Shown: positions 28,201 to 38,200 of the stretch, piece after piece
How positions within the stretch are numbered: position 1 is the stretch's first letter
Layout: every line of letters begins with the position of its first letter
Source: Apostichopus japonicus
Taxonomy: Eukaryota > Echinodermata > Holothuroidea > Aspidochirotida > Stichopodidae
Direction: 5' to 3'
DNA: 64,000 nucleotides
Assembly (NCBI RefSeq): GCF_037975245.1
Contig: NC_092568.1
Location: 10,441,501-10,505,500 of the forward strand
Notes under the pieces: generated by a model
The model's input: only the letters and a program-made list of their open reading frames with translations
Database searches by the model: none
Told to the model about the DNA's origin: nothing
Position numbers and translations under genes: made by a program

Positions 28201-30418
28201 CACTCGGCCCACGTTACAAATGTGCCGCCATTGTAGTATAACGAAAGGCCTTGACTCTGTTGGAGGCTCTTTCAGAGGTCTTTAGGGATACACGGTCCTC
28301 TTTCGTAGAATACTGTCAAATGAAACACAATACTGCGTTGTCCATTTCTATTCTCCCTTCAACTCAATAATACAGCTAGTTGAATATTGCTACGTAAGAC
28401 TGGGTCCACCTGCATAGTCTCCTTCCAACATGATATGCAGAAGTTGTTGTTTTCCTATGTATTTCTTTGGTCACAAGTTTGTTTTTGTTTTCTTTATTTT
28501 GTGCATGTCACAAATTTTTCCATGAATATTCTCGATATTGTTTTATTGATGATTTTATTGTCACCAGCCCAACCAACAGCCAGACATCTTGTTACCCGGG
28601 CACTGACTACCCTTTCCTGAAGACAGATAACAGAGAAATAGCTCAGATATTGCACAATCTCAGAAGAATGGAGCGTAAATTAGATGGTGAGTTACCCCCG
28701 GTCCCCCGAGCCTCCGCTGTTACAGAAAAGGGGAGGCGATCTCTTCAGCAAATTTGGGAGTATGGCAAAGTAACGGGGGAAGGGCGTCGGGGAATGTGTC
28801 AGGTTGGAAAAATAGTTATTGTTACTGTGGAATTGTGTAAAAGTCAGTTGATCCTGTGAAATAAATACTTCTACTTAAAGGCATTGAAGACTTGCCCCAA
28901 ACCGCATGCCGCGCTCTGAAAAAGTTAACTTTCTGTTGCTTGCAAGTGAAGTTTTCTGCTTGTCGCTAGAAAATGCAGACAGTAATGAATCGTGATACCT
29001 TGTTATTTTTAGCTGGACCTGAGATGTCCATCGCTGTATAGTTTGTACACTGTGCTGTGGGTATTGACCGCAGCTGTATGTACTGACTGTACACTAGTAG
29101 CAAGCTGTGTGTGTATTTTCTGGGATCGATGGTGGTGTCTAACACTTCTGTTACACCTCATTTGACACTAGGTCAGATTACCGGCATGAGACGTTTCTTT
29201 GTGCGTAAGTCTTCACACCCCTTAAATTCCAGCAACCGTAAATTATCGTGACACACTACCAAACAAAACAAATAGCTGTGAAATTTGTAAGTGTCAGTTT
29301 GCTTATATTGACTTCATGTACTACGTACATTGAGATAATGTAAAGCCTAATGGGAACATGTTTATTTTATTGTCCCCACTCCTGCTGCCAAATCTCTCCT
29401 TCAGTGCTTTTTATATCTGTCACTGAGTACTATATGGAATTGTTAAGAAAAGTTACTCATTCTGTCACCCCAAAATGTTTCAGAGACAAATTCCAAGGCA
29501 TTTATTGCCTTATTGTGGTGCACAACACTCACATCTCTGATCTAAGGTTACTAATCTAAATTCGACGACAGTCTTGCAGTAAACCAACTTACAGTACCTG
29601 ATGTTTGTTGGCCATTCGAAAATGCTCTCAAGCTTACTATCTAGTGAAGCGTTGGAAGCAAAGGTAGCTGTGCGTGTTAGCATCAACTACCTAGATTGAA
29701 CAACTGCAGGGACTACTGGTACACGTGACTGACCATTTATGTATTAACAGGCTATGCTAATGCGACAGTGATATACTGCTAGCCTGCAAATGACTGACAG
29801 ATTCCTAACCTGGAAGTAAAGCCGATTGCTTTGACCACGAAGCTACAACAGTCCATACAGATATGGATTGAACTCTCGAAAAGTACAGCATGGATTTGCA
29901 CTCTCGAAAAGAAGATTGTTGCTATAAAGTTTGATCCCAATGTGAAATCATAGGAAGTATCCGAGGTCTCTTGCCAGTGGAGGGGAAGTGCTTTTTAGTG
30001 TTCTCCCTGTTTGTGTTGACTTAAGAGGTAATTGAGGTTGTTACCGTGACAATATTGTCCTTAAGTGATTCTGTAGTATTTGTAATCATGTGTTATAACT
30101 GTAATGTGCTCTCTGCATGAAAATATCTGGTAGCAAACGTGCCCTAAATAATGTCCAACCTACAATACCCTTGCAGTACCTGTCTAAACTGATACACTTG
30201 AATATCAAAAGTACAAGCGCATCGGTTGTATTGAGAATCTGCAGCATTGCCGATATTGTTTATTAAAGTCTCTTTTTTCTGTCCTAGAAATACACAGCGT
30301 GATGGATGAAAAATGTGGCCATAAATCACCCGTCAGCAAGAAGAGCGTGTCTCCCAGGACGTGGAGGAGGACGCCCGATTTGGTCCAGTCGGAAGACTGC
30401 GTAGAAACGTCCATATGA
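6383..30418 (+). CDS. CEP170: CEP170/CEP170B-like centrosomal protein, C-terminal 1,024 residues, 11 exons
   Basis: CEP170 family proteins bind microtubules at the subdistal appendages of the mother centriole. Eleven exons join in one frame: 6383-6449, 7520-7830, 9853-9964, 10607-10911, 11564-11714, 13398-14959, 19365-19497, 20902-20999, 26957-27042, 28568-28686, 30288-30418; the sum is 3,075 nt ending at TGA 30416-30418. Motifs matching CEP170 as I recall it, in the same order: GFSIEFSDS (vertebrate FTIEF), SGTYTIDSDNP..EARENIEEVFGI (GTYTIELENP..EARKMIDKVFGV), KWIEQWASTAA (RWVSQWASLAA), ILLKDTETYMHNLEERM (ILKDTEAVMAFLEAKL), RQTRSTLLRKSRF (RPTRTSLLRRARL), DDLVLSSINHLSKKL ([15 protein letters not shown]) and REIAQILHNLRRMERKL (MEISSILQELKRVEKQL). 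The N-terminal FHA domain is not in the window, and the C-terminus stops ~43 residues after the last motif, shorter than in vertebrates. Serine/arginine-rich, low-complexity middle. Orthology to CEP170 versus CEP170B cannot be decided here. Confidence 0.85.
7025..7379 (+). mobile_element. TTAA-flanked MITE, copy 1
   Basis: A ~355 bp unit bounded by TTAA on each side, with inverted ends TTAAAGACATTGAAGACT and AGTCTTCACTCCCTTTAA. A second, clearly homologous copy in the same orientation is at 28875-29225. No open frame. The TTAA flank suggests a piggyBac-type target site; a three-base TAA site (Harbinger-like) is the alternative. It lies in the intron just before the FSIEF exon. Confidence 0.7.
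7520..7830 (+). CDS. CEP170: CEP170-like exon with FSIEF motif
   Basis: Acceptor TTTTCTTTTGTAG, donor AAG|GTGAGG, entering at phase 1 and leaving at phase 0. It encodes about residues 23-126 of the visible protein: an acidic Glu/Ala run, then GFSIEFSDSHSPKMAKKESL and SLKERMAESSRLAEERRAIR. The FSIEF block corresponds to the FTIEF block that recurs in vertebrate CEP170. Confidence 0.85.
9263..9745 (+). mobile_element. LINE 3' end (C-terminus of a reverse-transcriptase ORF)
   Basis: The frame from about 9285 to 9621 reads IVDTCVHGLAPDYLTDITIL, then RTRSSCSKHVSLAPVRSGNG, SFKFSGGRSWNSLPPNLKCL and NIFKRNMKTYILF. The sequence HGLAPxYLTD...R.FS...R.WNSLP..L.....F(K)..K is the standard C-terminal tail of CR1/Rex-like LINE polyproteins. 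It is followed by a short 3' UTR (GGGCTTCTCTGGAAAGCAG...TACCCTCATTAAA) and an AAT-rich tail. The element is 5'-truncated, with no catalytic reverse-transcriptase motifs. Confidence 0.8.
9853..9964 (+). CDS. CEP170: CEP170-like exon (SPRESPTSHKRM)
   Basis: Acceptor CTTCTTTCCAG followed in frame by SPRESPTSHKRMKDLWGSAN and a Ser/Thr-rich tail. The 3' boundary is uncertain. Ending at 9964 uses a weak GTTCCG donor but gives phase 1, which fits the acceptor TACTTAAAG at 10606. Ending at 9969 uses GTATAT at phase 0 and would pair with a poor acceptor at 10632. Both keep the frame. Confidence 0.7.
10607..10911 (+). CDS. CEP170: CEP170-like exon with GTYTI motif
   Basis: Encodes (D)LDKRRKSQGETSD, then SESGTYTIDSDNPSKDVMEA and RENIEEVFGIAKDE, followed by a strongly acidic tail; donor AAG|GTGAGA at phase 0. 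The GTYTI..EAR..I..VFG arrangement is one of the most recognisable CEP170 segments. The start is set by phase match with the preceding exon; 10633 is the alternative. Confidence 0.82.
11564..11714 (+). CDS. CEP170: CEP170-like exon with KWIEQWAS motif
   Basis: Acceptor TATACTTCACAG, phase 0 in; donor CCAG|GTAAAA, phase 1 out. It reads IRKKPNGVTGKEKWIEQWAS then TAAKRGNDEDNHVMHISEGH. The WIEQWAS block corresponds to RWVSQWAS in vertebrate CEP170 and directly follows the GTYTI exon, as in that protein. A minisatellite begins about 35 bases inside the following intron. Confidence 0.82.
11749..12625. repeat. Minisatellite, ~71 bp unit with ~425 bp higher-order repeat
   Basis: The unit contains AAACTAGGGAGATAAAGC, TTGAGAAGTGAAAGGGATAA, ACAGTCATAGATAATATG and TTTTCCATGAGTAATGACA. 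About twelve copies are present. The variant series from about 11796 (GTCACATGTTTTCC...) recurs nearly base for base from 12221, so a block of six monomers (~425 bp) was duplicated. It lies in the intron just after the WIEQWAS exon. Open frames on the minus strand here are repeat artefacts. Confidence 0.9.
13398..14959 (+). CDS. CEP170: CEP170-like large central exon (521 codons)
   Basis: Acceptor CTTTTCTTTGCAG at phase 1; donor GAG|GTGAGT at phase 0. The correct reading starts (G)AA CCT GAA AAT, giving EPENAKPEKYTSPSRRQQSS, and enters the long frame upstream of its first usable start-like codon. It contains SKGLRSRRLLPPTPGNKKR (proline-arginine block before the vertebrate LPQLP), LLKDTETYMHNLEERM, an acidic patch DSDEEELDTSEAFE, RQTRSTLLRKSRFTGSSGN, and a 14.6-14.7 kb stretch of repeated SRNA/LRNAA/NSRNS-type segments. 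GC and CpG content are clearly higher than in the flanking introns. Low complexity and Ser/Thr/Lys richness fit a microtubule-binding, phosphorylated linker. Confidence 0.88.
14960..19364. other. Intron of the CEP170-like gene
   Basis: No further exon is convincing. It holds a TA microsatellite (about 16143-16256), an adjoining purine-rich stretch (16275-16360) and many GTACTGTA/TACAGTA words around 17.7-18.3 kb. Frames joining the large exon to the next one are already continuous in phase 0. Confidence 0.55.
16143..16258. repeat. TA microsatellite in intron
   Basis: A run of TATATA with occasional C and T interruptions, ending in TATGTGTGTGG. Adjacent A/G-only-rich sequence follows. No function is implied. 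Confidence 0.9.
19365..19497 (+). CDS. CEP170: CEP170-like exon (KTVDDVLGEDVFHL)
   Basis: Acceptor TTTATTTTACAG at phase 0, donor CAAG|GTGAGT at phase 1. It reads KTVDDVLGEDVFHLHSGLPP then RELKQQFHGRLASRLHRSSS. Phases match both neighbours. I do not recognise a specific vertebrate CEP170 counterpart for this block; it lies where the vertebrate protein has its helical EEIARISQDLALIAREI segment. Confidence 0.72.
20902..20999 (+). CDS. CEP170: CEP170-like short exon (DEYPKDLTYDRK)
   Basis: Acceptor CTTTCTTTCCAG, donor GAG|GTACGT. Phase 1 in and phase 0 out, matching both neighbours. It encodes DEYPKDLTYDRKSSHHRRPG and a basic tail, 33 codons in all. Support is from splice sites and phase; no domain is recognisable. 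Confidence 0.68.
21000..26956. other. Long intron of the CEP170-like gene
   Basis: AT-rich DNA without a supported exon. Notable contents are a duplicated GCCTTGTAACTGGGCACT phrase at about 22663 and 22704, a GTGGTTAATATGTG short tandem at about 25850-25900, and a run of about 23 G at 25557-25579. No gene is seen on either strand. Confidence 0.5.
26957..27042 (+). CDS. CEP170: CEP170-like exon, conserved helical DDLVLSSINHLSKKL
   Basis: Acceptor with a long T tract then TAACAG; donor CTCAA|GTAAGT, phase 2. Reads SFDDLVLSSINHLSKKLKDS followed by SEQLLIRL, matching the CEP170 C-terminal helix [20 protein letters not shown]. The last ~25 coding bases plus the donor are tandemly triplicated into the intron (see the repeat at 27018-27146). 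Using the second donor (27088) would read AAG TAA, an immediate stop. Confidence 0.82.
27018..27146 (+). repeat. Triplicated exon end plus 5' splice site, ~45 bp unit
   Basis: The segment CAGAACAACTTCTCA...TCAAGTAAGTTAGACA...TTT occurs three times in a row. The GT of each identical donor (AAGTAAGTTAG) is at 27043, 27088 and 27132. The first is the functional exon end by phase; the other two add an in-frame TAA at once. The copies sit at the boundary of a highly conserved CEP170 exon. Confidence 0.85.
28568..28686 (+). CDS. CEP170: CEP170-like exon, REIAQILHNLRRMERKL
   Basis: Acceptor ATTTTATTGTCACCAG at phase 2, completing AAC (Asn) with the previous exon; a second in-phase acceptor (AACAG) at 28579 would shorten it by four codons. 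It encodes CYPGTDYPFLKTDNREIAQI and LHNLRRMERKLD and ends GATG|GTGAGT (phase 1). The block aligns with EISSILQELKRVEKQLQ of vertebrate CEP170. Confidence 0.82.
28875..29225 (+). mobile_element. TTAA-flanked MITE, copy 2
   Basis: Same family and orientation as 7025-7379: shared internal phrases GCCCCAAACCGCATG, GTCTAACACTTCTGTTACAC and AGACGTTTCTTTGTGCGT. The inverted ends are TTAAAGGCATTGAAGACT and AGTCTTCACACCCCTTAA. It contains a ~14 bp segment (CCGCGCTCTGAAAA) missing from copy 1, while copy 1 has a ~17 bp segment (GTCTAATTACCGACGG) missing here. Confidence 0.7.
30288..30418 (+). CDS. CEP170: CEP170-like terminal exon and stop
   Basis: Acceptor TCTTTTTTCTGTCCTAG, entering at phase 1 (G+AA = Glu). 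Reads EIHSVMDEKCGHKSPVSKKS, VSPRTWRRTPDLVQSEDCVE and TSI before TGA at 30416. The open frame ends exactly where a phase-consistent terminal exon should. The tail lacks the longer proline-rich C-terminus of vertebrate CEP170. Confidence 0.75.
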
Positions 30419-30464
30419 GACTTCGGACGAGGAGGGGATCAGTTAAGTGCCTTTTGTAGAATCA

Positions 30465-31075
30465 GAAGATGTAATATGTGATGTCTCAAAAACTAGTGCA
30501 TCGAACCAAAAACATGTAATGTGTGATGTCTCAAAAACTAAGCATATGAATCAGAAAATGTAAGGTGTGATGTCTCAAAAGCTAAGCATAGGATCAGATG
30601 CAATATGTGATGTCTCAAAAATTATTGCATTGAATGAGAAGATGTCATGCTGGATGTCTCAAAAATTGAGCATGGTAATTGGATGTTATGGATGTGCTGT
30701 TTCTAAACTAAGCATTGACTTTTAGGATGTAATATGTAATGTCTCAAAAAGCTAAGCATTGAATCAGAAATTGTAACTAATGTGTGATGTTTCAAAAACT
30801 AAGCATTTAATCATAGGATTTATATGTGATATCTCAAAAGCTAAGCTTTGAATCAGAATGTAAAATATGTGATGTGTCCAAAACTAAGCATTGACTCAAA
30901 GGGTGTAATATGTCATGTCTCAAGCAACACAGCATGGCATCAGAAATGTTAAGTTTGTGTGATGTTTCAAAAAGTAAGCATCGAATCATATAAGATGTAA
31001 TATGTGATGTGTCAAAAATTAGGCAATCAATAAGAATATGAAATATGTGATGTCTCAACACCAAACATTGAACCA
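30465..31075. repeat. Minisatellite directly after the CEP170-like stop codon
   Basis: About fourteen imperfect ~40 bp units built on GTAATATGTGATGTCTCAAA, AACTAAGCATTGAATCAGA. It starts about 47 bases after the TGA at 30416, so it probably lies in the 3' UTR. Units vary in length and in the spacer. Confidence 0.8.
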
Positions 31076-31134
31076 TCGGAGGACATGTGTTATGACTCTA
31101 TGGTCCTAATCTTAACCACTCTGACTTTCTTGAA

Positions 31135-32217
31135 CTCTTTCTTCAAAAGTTGGGTGATTTTCGTTGGGATTGTCTATTTATTGGCAGGGATGTCAAGTTT
31201 GTTTTTAATCTTGATAGTGACAAAGTTCGGGGAAATCCCTGTACTTATTTCTATGCGAGAGATAAGTGTCTTGAAATTATGTGCACAGTAAATTTGGTCA
31301 ATACCTGGCGTGAAAGAAATCCACATCAAAAAAGCTTTACTTGGTCTTCCAATATTATCTCTGGCATTCACTGTAAGCTCGTTTTCTTTTCTATCTCCAG
31401 AAATTTAACTCATTTCTGTGGTTAGGAATAATTTTACCTCAGGCTTACGCTCAGAATCATTTTGAAGGGAAAAGGGGTCCCGGTCTGTGGAAATTGTTTA
31501 ATTAATTAAATAATTCTTTACTAATTATCTCACATTGATCGCAGGCCTCATTCGGGATGTGATTAACATCTACAATAGTCAAAACCCTATGGCATTGTCG
31601 GAGTATGTGAAATATTCTGTTCGTAAAAAAGCTTCTATGCATTATGGTAAAACTGAAGCTTACGAAAGGAGATCAAACGAGCTCAAGCTTATTAGTGACA
31701 TTTGCCCGTATTAAGCAGTGCTACTTCCGCTCCAATTCAGTCGTTGAGTTTAATAACCTTACTCAAGCCCGAAATAACCTACAACAAATTTACGATTGTA
31801 AATCGCAGGGTATGATTATCCGCTCCTGAGCCTGTTTGGTTGAGGATGGTGTAAAGGGCTACTATCTAACTATCTCCTTAATCTGGAGTCATGTAAATAA
31901 GAGCTGCAAATGTCATTAGAAATTTAGTGATGGCAGTGATATTTGTAAGAACAGTAAAATTCTAGATACTCTGTCTGAGTTATGTCGTTCGTTGTATACA
32001 AACAGAAGTTGTGACCCAACTGCAATTTTACATGGTATTCATTACCAAGATACACTTTCACAGGAAGAGGCGGCCCAGACTTATTTATTCTTTGCGCAGA
32101 AATACTTGCGTTTCCCCTGTTGTTTGTGGTATCTTTGATTCTGGTCACCGGATGAAAATCTTGCAGTATGCTGAAGACACCACCATCACTGATTTGTCGG
32201 CACCACCCAAAGGTTAA
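31135..32217 (+). mobile_element. Decayed LINE (endonuclease and reverse-transcriptase fragments)
   Basis: One frame reads VNLVNTWRERNPHQKSFTWS then IHCKLVFFSISRNL, the C-terminal signature of an APE-type LINE endonuclease (NL.D.WR..NP....FTW......R.DF.LIS). Further on, with stops and frame changes, come YDCKSQGMIIRS, ILDTLSELCRSLYT and, near the end, MKILQYAEDTTITDLSAPPK. The last is the reverse-transcriptase catalytic box, with YADD replaced by YAED. Most of the reverse-transcriptase core is deleted, so the copy is dead. Confidence 0.78.
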
Positions 32218-35200
32218 GTGCATTTGCGGGGGTGGGGGGAGGGGGCACTCTTTCTAAACTAAAGATTTGTAAAGATATTAACCTGGACTTCTTATCAGTT
32301 CTCATTAATATGATGTACCACTGTACATATCAAAATTTAATTCTGTGGCTACATGGATTCATTTCATGGAAGTTTCAATATGTGGTAGCAGCTCCTAGTT
32401 GAAAGTAGGCATAATTTATATCAATAAGCCCTGTTTAAGTTTTGAAGATTTATGATTCTCTCAATTACTGGATTTTGTACAGTAGCTTATTTCTATTTAA
32501 CTTTAAGAGTATTGTGTGAGAAGGAAGGTTATATTTCATATTTCTGAAAGAGAGAAGACGGCAAAAGCAAAAGTTGAGCACATGATTTCTCCTCTTTGGT
32601 TATATTTAGGAAGACCTTTTGTTTAAATGGGACAATGAATGCTGCTAACATTGTTGATTACAAATTCATATGAGAGGGTTGGCAGAATAGAACGTAGTCT
32701 ATTCAGACTTTCAAAAGTTTTTGCTGCACAGGATTTAAAAAAAAAAAAAAAAACACTTTATAGAAACAGTACAAAACCATATCTAAATTAAATTTGTCGA
32801 AATCATATCCCGGGTTTTGAATATTTAATATAAACTAGTTTGAAGAATTCGTGAGGTGAATGGAGTATTTTGGTTTCTTTCTTTGATGGTTTATATTTTC
32901 GAGAAGTGAATTTCACCCCTTCGGCTTTCAATACTGTTTTTGTTTTTGGAATAGGAATATTTTGAATGTGGTTGTGCTATTTTGTGTGCTCAGGTTATTT
33001 GTTTATAACTATTATTATTATTTTATTTGTCTTGCTTTTGAAAAAAAAACTTACACATGTAAATTTTTATATCAAGTTAAGCAATCAGTTAAGGCAGTAG
33101 AACATTCTTTGCTTCCTATTAACCACAAGAAATAAACGACCCATGCACCCTTAATCATGTAACCGTCAAGAGGCACTAGAACATCATTGTAACATAAACC
33201 CCAACCCCCAGCACCTTCACAACCATTGATGTGTTCACTCTGCCAAGAAATCAGCATAAAGCATTAGAAAATTCTGTGAACTCACATATCTTGCCTGAAT
33301 CATTCAAGTATGGTTTTCACATTCTCCCCCCCCCCCCAAAAGAGATGCATTCCTATTGCCAAAAATATCAACAAAAAACAATAGCAAGTCTCTGTTAGTC
33401 ACATATCCAGCCCAGATGGTTAGATCATCTTTTTCCGGTACCCTCACCCCCCCCATCCCATCAAAAATGACCCTTCCACTATAACATCACACAAGAAGCA
33501 TCGTAACGTCTTTATTACATAGCCCCCACCACCACTCCACTACCATCCCCCTCAAATCACAAAATATTCACTCTGCCATCTAATCAATATTTTATGTCAC
33601 TAGCAAAAAACAAACTTAATTTACCAAATGACTAAAATCAAACTATACATCGTTCTTTGGTTATGTAGCATAAGAAAACATTAGATAATTCTTTTGTAGT
33701 TATTAAAACAATAGATCATTCTTTGATTAATTGAACAATATAATACTGTCAGCATCACATGTAAGACTTCCTTGTAATCCAGCATCAACTTTCTACTCGT
33801 ACTTACTCAATGTGCTCGGTCAGATCTCTTGGATTTAAAAACAGGGTTAACATTTGTGGCCTTGAAAGCACACAAAGTGTTGTTCAGTTTACTTATATTT
33901 TACAATTCTTAATTCAAAGCCTTTGTTTTTAAAAAAATTGCAGTGTTACTTCCTGAAGTATTCTATACCTCGTTAAAATGCGTAAGAATAAGTAAATAAT
34001 GCATTGTTGTGTTTAGAGCAGTGCTTCTTGACTAACATAGAGTAATATTAATAGTTAAGCAACTGTCTCCTACATTTGGCAGGAGAGTATTAACAACTCA
34101 TTATAAAATTTATTTTACATAGTTACAAATATTATACCCAACCAATGGGTAATCCTTCCATAAAATATTGGCCCTAGCTGTTTGCCTACATGAAATTAAC
34201 TTTAACTATCATTTAATTTAACATATTTTTTTTTCTACATTAGCAGGGAGAAAAACATCCTGTTGGGAAAATATGAAGGTTTTACAAAAGGAAGAAACCC
34301 CCACTCCCCCCACCCCTTCCTCTAAAATGGATTTGGAATTTGACCTGCTCATAACCAAGGCAAACCTTTCCCCATTTAATATGTTAGCAGGTTTATGGTT
34401 GCTATGTATTTAGCAATAGACAGACAGCAACTCATAAACTTGTAAGTTGTTTGGTAAAAAGAATAGTGACATGAAGATGAAGATTAATAATAGCAAATCA
34501 TCTTCCTATGTCTATTATAAAGCTCCTTTTTTGTCCAGACAGGATTTGAAGAAAGGACGACATTTTCATTTGTTTGGTATTATTAATCAAAAATGTTTTC
34601 CCATGTAAGCAATAACTCCTTTTTATCAGCCTTTATTATTAATGTACAATTCTCAGCAGCAGCTGCTATTTAATTAATATTAGTCCATATACATATTTAT
34701 TGGTGTCAGGAGTTCATAGGAACACACTCGTTTAGTGAGAATCGGAGTCAATTAGTCTAGTGAAGCAGGCATGTTAATCGCGGCAACTAGCAAAGGATGT
34801 CACCATGTAGTATAAGATTCACATGTTTAACAGTATATTTATAGTAATGTTCTAAGAAGGGGCTCATTTTCCTTAGGTGGGGAACCATTATTGGTGTGTG
34901 TTTGTGGGGGTGCTGGGGGGCGGGGTGGGGGCAGTTGGTACTACCATTGAAGTACAGCTTTAACCTTAACTGTCACTACTGTTTGTAGTCCCTAGAGTGT
35001 TTAATGAAATATTTTGAATTTTTGTTTATTTTGAGGCAAAATGGAAAACAATGTTTGCAATATGAGGGGTATCTTTGTCTTACTATCTCCCTAGCCTCAT
35101 TTTGCCACAAATAGGATGTATGAATTTTTATTTTTACAGTTTAATGCTTTATACTGGTATATTGTTTCAAAGAAATTGGTTAAATATATAGTATGCTTTC

Positions 35201-38200
35201 TTTAATTGAGATAAAAAAGGTCTGTATGATCATGAATTAAAATTCTGTCTCAAAACGTTGTGCTGTAAGGAATAAGTTAAAAGATTTTTTTTTACATGTA
35301 CAAATATTAAGAAGCAATGTAGCAGTGTTTAACATCAACATTAATGATAGTCATTTCTCATTCATAGCATCCCAGCTTTGTTACATGATGGGGGGCAGTA
35401 TTTTAAATCTAGATTTCAGATTTAGATTAACAATTTTTGTTGGTCATCTCTTAAAATGGCATATTTATTTTAGAAGAACAATACTTTTTACACACTTAAA
35501 ATCTAATTTGGGATGCGAACAAGCTAAGACAAGTCTCTATTTATATGATACTCCAACAACTCTCAAATTGGTGGGGTTTACATGGCCATAGAATTTTCCA
35601 GGAAATATCTCAATTTGCATAGTGGGATGCGTTCTCTGGCCCGCTATTTTGCCACCTTCCTCCTTTCCCATATTTAATGGCAAATTAGGAACAAAAGGTA
35701 GTAAAAGTGGGGAGTTTATGGGAAAGCCTTTTAACAAAATAGAAAATATTTTCTTGTTTTTGCCTCAGAAAATTCTTAAGATCTCAAGATTTTCGATTAT
35801 TCGAAGCAGCAGGCACACACAATTAGGCATTTACAGTCACTTTGTAATTATAAAATTTTGAGTTTAAAATTTCCAAGGTGATAATTCCCTGTTTCTGACA
35901 ACAGAGCCAATTATTAGGGCTATTGTGGAAGGTCTGTTTACAACGGTTTGCAATAATGGCGTTACTATTTCATCAAAACTTGGTTTCGGAGTTTATTAGT
36001 ATTTTCTTCTGTCACAGTATTTTAGTTCTCTGAGGAATCAGTATATTTGATATCACAGATAGATTTCGGTCTCACAATTTGTAGTTGAATCTAGGTCTCA
36101 CCTCTTAGTGGTCAGAAAATATTTGTTTTCTGAGTAAATTTCCAACAATCTCAATCGTTTCAAAACTGGTTTTGGAAACCATGAGTAAAACGAAGTTTCC
36201 TCCAGTATTTCTGTGAAGAAAATTTATTTAGTATCATTAATTTTTGTTGGAAATTGGAAGGTATTGATCTTGTGATGTTTGACACTGATTTTTTCGTTAA
36301 GTTATAAAAGTAGTACAATGCAAGGAGAGGCTTTCTTCATATTTAAGTTACAGTACCTTAAATGTCGAACCCACCTAAATATTAGCTTGTGTGTGTGTGT
36401 GAGGAAATTCAAAACGTTTGCGAGAAAAGAAAGTAATTTATTTTCATAGTGTTTAGACATTTGCACTGTGAGTATGTAGGTTTGGTATTGGGTGGAAGGG
36501 GGGGGGGGGGGGGGGGAGACAAGGTGGTATAACATTGACCAGATCGTTAATAAGCACCAGAAACTGGATTATTTTTCTGCCCTTGATTTTGTTTAGACTC
36601 CATCTTATAAGTTGTGTGCTTTGCCCTTTAAATCCATAACAATACAATCTTAAATGGGTTATATGCCACACAGGAGAGATCACCCCTTTCTTTACCATCT
36701 CCCTCCTCCCCACCCCCCCCCCACACCCCAACATCATCTCAAAGAGTTTTCATTCTTACCAGCAATGACTGATATACAAGTAGCATACAATTTTGATTTT
36801 CATTGACACTTTCAAATTATTCCTTAATTTATCATAGCTGTAGGTTTGGTCTAACATTCATCTCACATATTTTTTTTTTCTGTATATAACGTATCCGATT
36901 TTGAGTACCAAAGGCCAAACGGAGTACATCAGAAGGGAGTAAATTGATTTCTTCTTCTTCAAATATCTCATCCTCACGGTGTACTCGATGAAATGTGTTT
37001 TTTTTTCTCTTCTATGTTTTGCCAGTTCTTGCCAATATTTGAGAAGAGAAGGATTTAAGAAAATTGGGACTCATTTTCGTTTTTACTAAAATTTACAAAA
37101 AAAGATGATAAGCAATTATCAAAAGGAGGTGTTTTGCTGGTTTAAAAGAGACATTGTTTGCAGATTATGAAAACAAAAGGTTTTTGTGTCATTTGATAGA
37201 TATGTATATGTTCAGTACAATGTAAACAAGCTTCACTGCTGTAACCTTACACATAAATCAGTTCATTTTTCATTTCATTTTTGTCACAATTGCAATCGTA
37301 CTTTTCTTTTCTTTTGTTTTCTTTTTCCTTTTTCCATTCTTGTGTTTTCCATGTTGTTTTTGTTTATATTTAGTTTCCATATTTTTTTTGTGTACTGTCG
37401 TGTGAATAATCTGTTGGACAATGTCTGTATAATTATAATAAGGCTTGCCTGTGATAACATGTTTGTAAACATGCCAGCTATATAGGTTAAATGATGCCAA
37501 CTTTGTAACAAAGCAATATGTATATCCCGGTATAATAATTGTCAAATCTCATGTACGTATAAATGCTGACTAAGTTAATAAAAATAACCAAACAAGTAAT
37601 ATATATTTGCAACTTCGGTATTTTTATCTGTGTTTCTTTGTTATAACTACTGCCATTGGTAGTGTTACACTAACGAGTGTGTTTGTGTATGTAGAATGGA
37701 AAGGGCGCAGGGGTGGGGGGGTGGTGAGGGCAGTGAAGTGGTAAAATGTGAAATCGTATTGGAGACAAATACGTGCAACGCACTCCCCCCCCCCCTTTCC
37801 CATCACCTTTTTCAATGCCAATAACTGGTAACGCTTCATGGGTATACACTGGATTACTGCTTGCATGATCTCCTAGGTAGGATTTTATCATCCTAATGAG
37901 ACTTGGTAAAGTCCCTCGCAGAACGTCAGATCGGGTTCACATATAAGTGCGAAAAAAATATCTCTCACTTCCAGGTACACCTTCAACTCGCCCCCCCCTT
38001 CCCCCCCCCTCACCACAACACCAAAGAGAAACGGTGTACGCCACTCTGAATAGCACAATAGAAGTCTACGACTTATTATTCTGACCATGGGGTTGAATGC
38101 AAGCGTGCGGAACCTTGAGGTTGAATTCAATAGATTCAACTTTCAGAGGGTATTCCATCTTACATATTCATTCTTGTACAAACTATTCATTGACAATATG

